In this document: piece after piece, positions 59,993-64,000 of the stretch
Layout: each line of letters opens with the position of its first letter
Position numbering within the stretch: position 1 is the stretch's first letter
Source of the DNA: CAYVHU01 sp964451415
GTDB taxonomy: Bacteria; Pseudomonadota; Alphaproteobacteria; Rhodospirillales; Magnetovibrionaceae
DNA length: 64,000 nucleotides
NCBI GenBank assembly: GCA_964451415.1
Contig: CAYVHU010000004.1
Location: forward strand, 1-64,000
Direction of reading: 5' to 3'
The notes under the pieces: model-generated
Databases searched by the model: none
Told to the model about the DNA's origin: nothing
What the model saw: only the letters and a program-made list of their open reading frames with translations
Made by a program: the position numbers and the translations under genes

Positions 59993-61422
59993 GAGCTTTA
60001 CCATTATCCATCGGCACGATCCATTTCGTCGGCATCGGTGGCATCGGCATGAGCGGCATTGCCGAGGTGCTGTACAACCTGGGCTACGGCGTTCAAGGTT
60101 CCGATCAGGTGGAAAATGCGAATGTGACGCGCCTGCGCGAACTGGGCATCAAAGTGTTTGTCGGCCATAGCGAGGACAACATCATCGAGGCTGGCGTGGT
60201 GGTGATTTCCAGCGCCGTCAAAGCCGCCAATCCCGAGGTAGTGGGTGCGCGCAAACGCTTGCTGCCGGTGGTGCGGCGCGCGGAAATGCTGGGTGAACTG
60301 ATGCGCCTGAAATGGTCCATCGCCGTGGGCGGCACACATGGCAAAACCACCACCACCTCGCTGATTGCTCAGGTTCTGGATGCGGCCGGAATGGACCCCA
60401 CCGTGATCAACGGCGGCATCATCAATGCGTGGGGGTCGAATGCGCGTCTGGGCGGTGGCGACTGGATGGTCGCAGAAGCCGACGAAAGCGACGGAACGTT
60501 CTTGAAGTTGCCCGCCACCATCGCGGTGGTAACCAATATTGATCCTGAGCACCTGGACCATTATGGCGACTTCGAGACCTTGCGCCGGGCGTTTGCGCAA
60601 TTTGTCGAAAACATTCCTTTCTATGGGTTCGCGGCGCTGTGCATCGACCATGCCGAGGTGCAGGCCTTGATTCCGCGCGTTTCGGATCGGCGTATTATTA
60701 CCTACGGGTTTTCGCCGCAGGCGATGGTCCGTGGCGTGAACGTAACGCCGTATGCGCATGGCATGCGTTTTGATATCGTCTTTGCCGAATGGGGCGAGGA
60801 CGAAGCCGAAATTGTGCGCGGGGTGACGCTGCCCATGTACGGTCTGCATAATGTGCAAAATGCCTTGGCGGCGGCCGCCATCGCGCGCGAAATGGGTGTC
60901 GAGAACGCCGTTTTGGAACGCGCCTTCACCAACTTCGAAGGCGTCAAGCGCCGCTTCACCAAAACTGGTGAAGTGGATGGCATCGTGATCATTGATGATT
61001 ACGGCCACCATCCCGTGGAAATCGCCGCCGTGCTGGGTGCGGCGCGTGGCGCGGTCGGGGAGCATCAAGTCATCGCGGTGGTGCAGCCGCATCGTTATTC
61101 GCGGTTGCGCGATTTGTTTGAAGACTTCTGCACCTGCTTCAACGATGCCGACGCGGTGTTGGTGGCCGATGTCTATGAGGCGGGTGAGACGCCCATCGAG
61201 GGGATTGATCGCGATGCCCTGGTGGCGGGATTGCGCGAACACGGACACCGCACGGTGATCCCGTTGGCGAATTCCGACGACCTGCCTGAAATCATCAAGG
61301 ATCTGGCACGCGAGGGCGATATGGTGGTGTGTCTGGGGGCCGGTAATATCACCCACTGGGCGAACGCCCTGCCGGAAAGATTGCGCAAATTGCGCTATGG
61401 CGGCCGGGGGGAAGCTCGATGA
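59989..61422 (+). CDS. murC: UDP-MurNAc-L-alanine ligase MurC
   Basis: The 477-residue ligase adds L-Ala to UDP-MurNAc. It has HFVGIGGIGMSGIAEVL, the P-loop GGTHGKTTTTSLIAQ, EADESDGTFLKL, VDGIVIIDDYGHHPVEIAAVL and FQPHRYSR-type VVQPHRYSRL. It follows MurG and precedes MurB, the usual alphaproteobacterial order. Confidence 0.96.
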   Translation: MRALPLSIGTIHFVGIGGIGMSGIAEVLYNLGYGVQGSDQVENANVTRLRELGIKVFVGHSEDNIIEAGVVVISSAVKAANPEVVGARKRLLPVVRRAEMLGELMRLKWSIAVGGTHGKTTTTSLIAQVLDAAGMDPTVINGGIINAWGSNARLGGGDWMVAEADESDGTFLKLPATIAVVTNIDPEHLDHYGDFETLRRAFAQFVENIPFYGFAALCIDHAEVQALIPRVSDRRIITYGFSPQAMVRGVNVTPYAHGMRFDIVFAEWGEDEAEIVRGVTLPMYGLHNVQNALAAAAIAREMGVENAVLERAFTNFEGVKRRFTKTGEVDGIVIIDDYGHHPVEIAAVLGAARGAVGEHQVIAVVQPHRYSRLRDLFEDFCTCFNDADAVLVADVYEAGETPIEGIDRDALVAGLREHGHRTVIPLANSDDLPEIIKDLAREGDMVVCLGAGNITHWANALPERLRKLRYGGRGEAR

Positions 61423-62348
61423 TGGCGAAGTCCTCACGTTTGCTTGATCGTCTGCCGCTGGTACGCGGGCGTTTGCGCGAAAACGCGAACCTGGGCAAGA
61501 TGATGTGGTTCGGCGTCGGCGGTCCGGCGGAGGTTTTGTTCAAACCCGCAGACATTGATGATTTAGCTGTATTCCTGTGCGAAAAACCCGCCGACGTCCC
61601 GGTGACGGTGCTCGGCGTGGGCTCCAACGTGTTGGTGCGCGACGGTGGCATTCCCGGCGTTGTGATTCGCTTGGGCGGTGAATTCGCTCAGGTTGAAATC
61701 ACCAACGCCGATGTCCTTTGCGGGGCAGGGGCATTGGACGGCAACGTGGCGTTGGCGGCCATGGAGGCGGGGGTCACGGGACTTGAGTTTCTGTCCGGTG
61801 TTCCCGGCACCATCGGCGGTGCGTTGCGCATGAATGCCGGTGCGTATGATGGAGAGATGAAAGACTGCGTGGTGAGTGCGGTGGTGCTGGATCAAACGGG
61901 CACTCGCCGTGAGTTGAGCGCCGTCGAATTGGGGTTTTCCTACCGCAAAAGCGCCATACCGGAAGACTGGATTTTTGTCGAGACGCATCTTCTCGGCCAC
62001 GCCGGACAGGTGGATGACATCAAGGGACGTATGGATGACATCAAGGCGGCGCGCGAAGCCGCTCAGCCCATGCGGGGGAAAACGGCGGGCTCCACATTTA
62101 AGAACCCCGAGGGCGAAAAGGCATGGCGCTTGATCGAGGCCGCCGATTGTCGGGGTTTGCGCGTCGGCGGCGCGCGAGTTTCGCACAAGCACTGCAATTT
62201 TTTCATCAACGACGGCACCGCGCGCGCGGCGGATATCGAGGCCCTGGGCAAAGAAGTGCGACGGCGTGTAAGAGAAAATTCAGGCGTCGATCTGGTCTGG
62301 GAAATTCGCCGTATCGGCGTCGCGGCGCCCATGGAGGAAACGTCATGA
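61419..62348 (+). CDS. murB: UDP-N-acetylenolpyruvoylglucosamine reductase MurB
   Basis: The 309-residue FAD enzyme reduces the enolpyruvyl group to give UDP-MurNAc. It has WFGVGGPAEVLFKP and LGVGSNVLVRDGG (FAD domain), GTIGGALRMNAGAYDGE, FSYRKSAIP and catalytic Ser in GKTAGSTFKNPEG. The SYRKS form marks the short type II MurB. It overlaps murC and ddl. Confidence 0.95.
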   Translation: MMAKSSRLLDRLPLVRGRLRENANLGKMMWFGVGGPAEVLFKPADIDDLAVFLCEKPADVPVTVLGVGSNVLVRDGGIPGVVIRLGGEFAQVEITNADVLCGAGALDGNVALAAMEAGVTGLEFLSGVPGTIGGALRMNAGAYDGEMKDCVVSAVVLDQTGTRRELSAVELGFSYRKSAIPEDWIFVETHLLGHAGQVDDIKGRMDDIKAAREAAQPMRGKTAGSTFKNPEGEKAWRLIEAADCRGLRVGGARVSHKHCNFFINDGTARAADIEALGKEVRRRVRENSGVDLVWEIRRIGVAAPMEETS

Positions 62349-63250
62349 CGAAGAACGTTGCCGTTTTGATGGGCGGATGGTCGGCGGAACGCGATGTCTC
62401 GCTGGTGTCCGGCGCGACGTGCGTCCAAGCGCTGCGCGCAGTTGGCTATTGCGTGACCCCCATCGACGTGCAGCGCGATGTGGGAGCGCTGTTGACGCGC
62501 CTCTATCCGAAACCGGACGTGGTTTTCAACGCCTTGCACGGGCGCTGGGGGGAAGATGGCTGCATCCAGGGTCTGCTCGATATTCTGGGTATTGCCTACA
62601 CCCATTCAGGGCTGCTCGCTTCGGCTGTTGCGATGGACAAACCCCTGGCCAAACGACTGTTTCGCGAAGCCGGGATTGCGGTGGCCGAAGATCGGATCGT
62701 AACGCGTGATGAGGTGTTTGCGGGCAACGTGATGAAGCCGCCCTACGTGGTCAAACCCTTGAACGAAGGTTCCAGCGTCGGCGTGCATATTATTCGTGAA
62801 GGCACCAATGAAATGCCATTTGCGCACGAAAGCTGGCCTTACGGGGAAAAGGTTATGGTCGAAGAATTTATCCCCGGGCGAGAATTCACCGTCGCCGTGA
62901 TGGGGGGGCGCGCGCTGGCCGTGACCGAGATCGAGACGCAGCACGATTTCTATGACTTCGACGCCAAATATGTCGCGGGTGGTTCAAGGCATCAAATTCC
63001 CGCCGCCATCGCGCCGGACATTTACGACGAAGCGCTGCGTCTGGCCGCGTTGGCGCACCGCACGCTGGGCTGTCGGGGGGTCAGTCGTGCGGATTTTCGT
63101 TTTGACGGCGAAACCCTTTACATTCTGGAAATCAATACCCAGCCGGGGATGACGCCGACATCCCTGGTGCCGGAACAAGCCGCGCATGTGGGGATGAATT
63201 TTCAGGCTCTGGTGTCGTGGATGGTGGATCATGCGGAGTGCGACACATGA
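62345..63250 (+). CDS. ddl: D-alanine-D-alanine ligase Ddl
   Basis: The 301-residue ATP-grasp ligase has VLMGGWSAERDVSLVSG, ALHGRWGEDGCIQGLLD, KPLNEGSSVGVHII, VEEFIPGREFTVAVMGG and ILEINTQPGMTPTSLVPEQA. It makes D-Ala-D-Ala for MurF. ATG 62345 overlaps the murB stop; the frame is open upstream only as a shadow. Confidence 0.95.
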   Translation: MTKNVAVLMGGWSAERDVSLVSGATCVQALRAVGYCVTPIDVQRDVGALLTRLYPKPDVVFNALHGRWGEDGCIQGLLDILGIAYTHSGLLASAVAMDKPLAKRLFREAGIAVAEDRIVTRDEVFAGNVMKPPYVVKPLNEGSSVGVHIIREGTNEMPFAHESWPYGEKVMVEEFIPGREFTVAVMGGRALAVTEIETQHDFYDFDAKYVAGGSRHQIPAAIAPDIYDEALRLAALAHRTLGCRGVSRADFRFDGETLYILEINTQPGMTPTSLVPEQAAHVGMNFQALVSWMVDHAECDT

Positions 63251-64000
63251 GAGAAGCCCCGCGAACTCATCCGCGACGCAGGTTCATAGTGCCCTTGTGG
63301 CGGCGAAAGATGACGGCGTTGGTTCTGGCGGCGCTGGTTTTGGCAACCCTGAGTGGTGCGGGGGCGTGGGCATACAAAAGCGGCTGGGTGGCCGAGGGTG
63401 TTAATAATGTTTATGAGGCCTTTATCAAGGTATCCGCAAAACAGGGCTTCACGATCCAGGATGTGATGGTGTCGGGCCGTGGTGAAACGAGCCGTGCAGA
63501 GGTTCTGGCGGCATTGTCCGCGGTGCGCGGCGCGCCGATTTTGAGCTATGACTTTGTCGCCGCGCAGGCGCGTTTGGAAGCCTTGCCGTGGGTGCTGCAA
63601 AGCCGTATAGAACGCCTTTTGCCGGATACCCTGGTGGTTCATCTGGTTGAGCGGCGGCCTTTGGCGCTATGGCAATACAAGGGACGTTTTGCGCTGGTCG
63701 ATGAAGACGGCGCGGTCATCACGCGCAAAGGACTGGGACGTTTTTCGAGCCTGTTTCAAGTGGTGGGCGCGCAGGCCCCCGATCATGTGGGGGGGCTGTT
63801 GGAATTGCTGGCGACGCAGCCGCGTCTGAAAGACCGGGTGAAGGCGGCGGTGCGCGTTGGGGCGCGGCGTTGGGATCTGGTGATGAAATCGGGCGTCGAT
63901 GTGCGGCTTCCGGAACAAGGCGCACCTCAGGCGTGGGCGCGTCTTGCGGTGTTGCAACGCAAAACCGATATCCTGGATCGCGATGTGCGGGTTCTCGATT
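63247..64000 (+). CDS. ftsQ: cell division protein FtsQ, partial (cut by window end)
   Basis: The frame opens with ATG overlapping the ddl stop and runs without a stop to the window end (251 codons). It has a basic cytoplasmic N-terminus (HPRRRFIVPLWRRK), a transmembrane helix at about 22-42 and a POTRA domain (TIQDVMVSGRGETSRAEVLAAL ... LPDTLVVHLVERRPLALWQ). The start of the FtsQ domain (GRFALVDEDGAVI) follows. It scaffolds the FtsQLB complex. The C-terminal end lies outside the window. Confidence 0.93.
   Translation, partial: MREAPRTHPRRRFIVPLWRRKMTALVLAALVLATLSGAGAWAYKSGWVAEGVNNVYEAFIKVSAKQGFTIQDVMVSGRGETSRAEVLAALSAVRGAPILSYDFVAAQARLEALPWVLQSRIERLLPDTLVVHLVERRPLALWQYKGRFALVDEDGAVITRKGLGRFSSLFQVVGAQAPDHVGGLLELLATQPRLKDRVKAAVRVGARRWDLVMKSGVDVRLPEQGAPQAWARLAVLQRKTDILDRDVRVLD

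Overview
This 64 kb window is chromosomal DNA from a facultatively anaerobic alphaproteobacterium, most likely of the Rhodospirillales type. Four things support this. It is GC-rich with heavily overlapping operons. It has a circularly permuted two-piece tmRNA gene, which is typical of Alphaproteobacteria. It has the cysteine-free form of ribosomal protein L36. It has an alphaproteobacterial SspB next to the tmRNA. The closest genus cannot be named from the sequence alone.

Layout: 1-1,830 is an accessory edge with two fused transposase remnants in opposite orientation, an AT-rich lipoprotein gene and a degenerate M41-peptidase-like gene. 1,957-4,144 is a divergent TetR / SDR-GST unit. 4,215-12,338 is a denitrification locus (nirS, terminator, nirCFDLGHJN) preceded by a Crp/Fnr-type site. 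It ends tail to tail with the assimilatory nitrite reductase nirBD, read from a sigma-54-type promoter at 15,224-15,241. 15,804-28,215 holds a polyamine-type ABC importer, a cytoplasmic glycerophosphodiesterase, an RpiR regulator, an ethanolamine-type permease, a glutamine-synthetase-like ligase, an aldehyde dehydrogenase, an iron alcohol dehydrogenase and a class I amidotransferase. I read this as a gamma-glutamylation route for ethanolamine or another amino alcohol, perhaps fed by glycerophosphoethanolamine. 28,503-32,686 is a NarL-type regulator, a hybrid histidine kinase and an orphan amino-acid-type binding protein.

32,821-48,435 is mostly housekeeping: rpmJ, a large AsmA-like protein, a ribbon-helix-helix protein, a LysE exporter, an alpha/beta hydrolase, class I fumarase, sspB, ssrA, a double-domain ThyX-like protein, cheZ, apbC, hflKC and a Do-type protease. 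48,536-64,000 is the dcw division and cell-wall cluster (mraZ, rsmH, ftsL, ftsI, murE, murF, mraY, murD, ftsW, murG, murC, murB, ddl, ftsQ), headed by five 10-bp-period MraZ-type boxes and cut by the window end inside ftsQ.

Points that stand out: the amino-alcohol catabolic cluster; a ThyX-like protein made of two domains that each keep only half of the signature motif; the sspB-ssrA neighbourhood; and short in-frame tandem triplications in nirC, the hybrid kinase and the AsmA-like gene.
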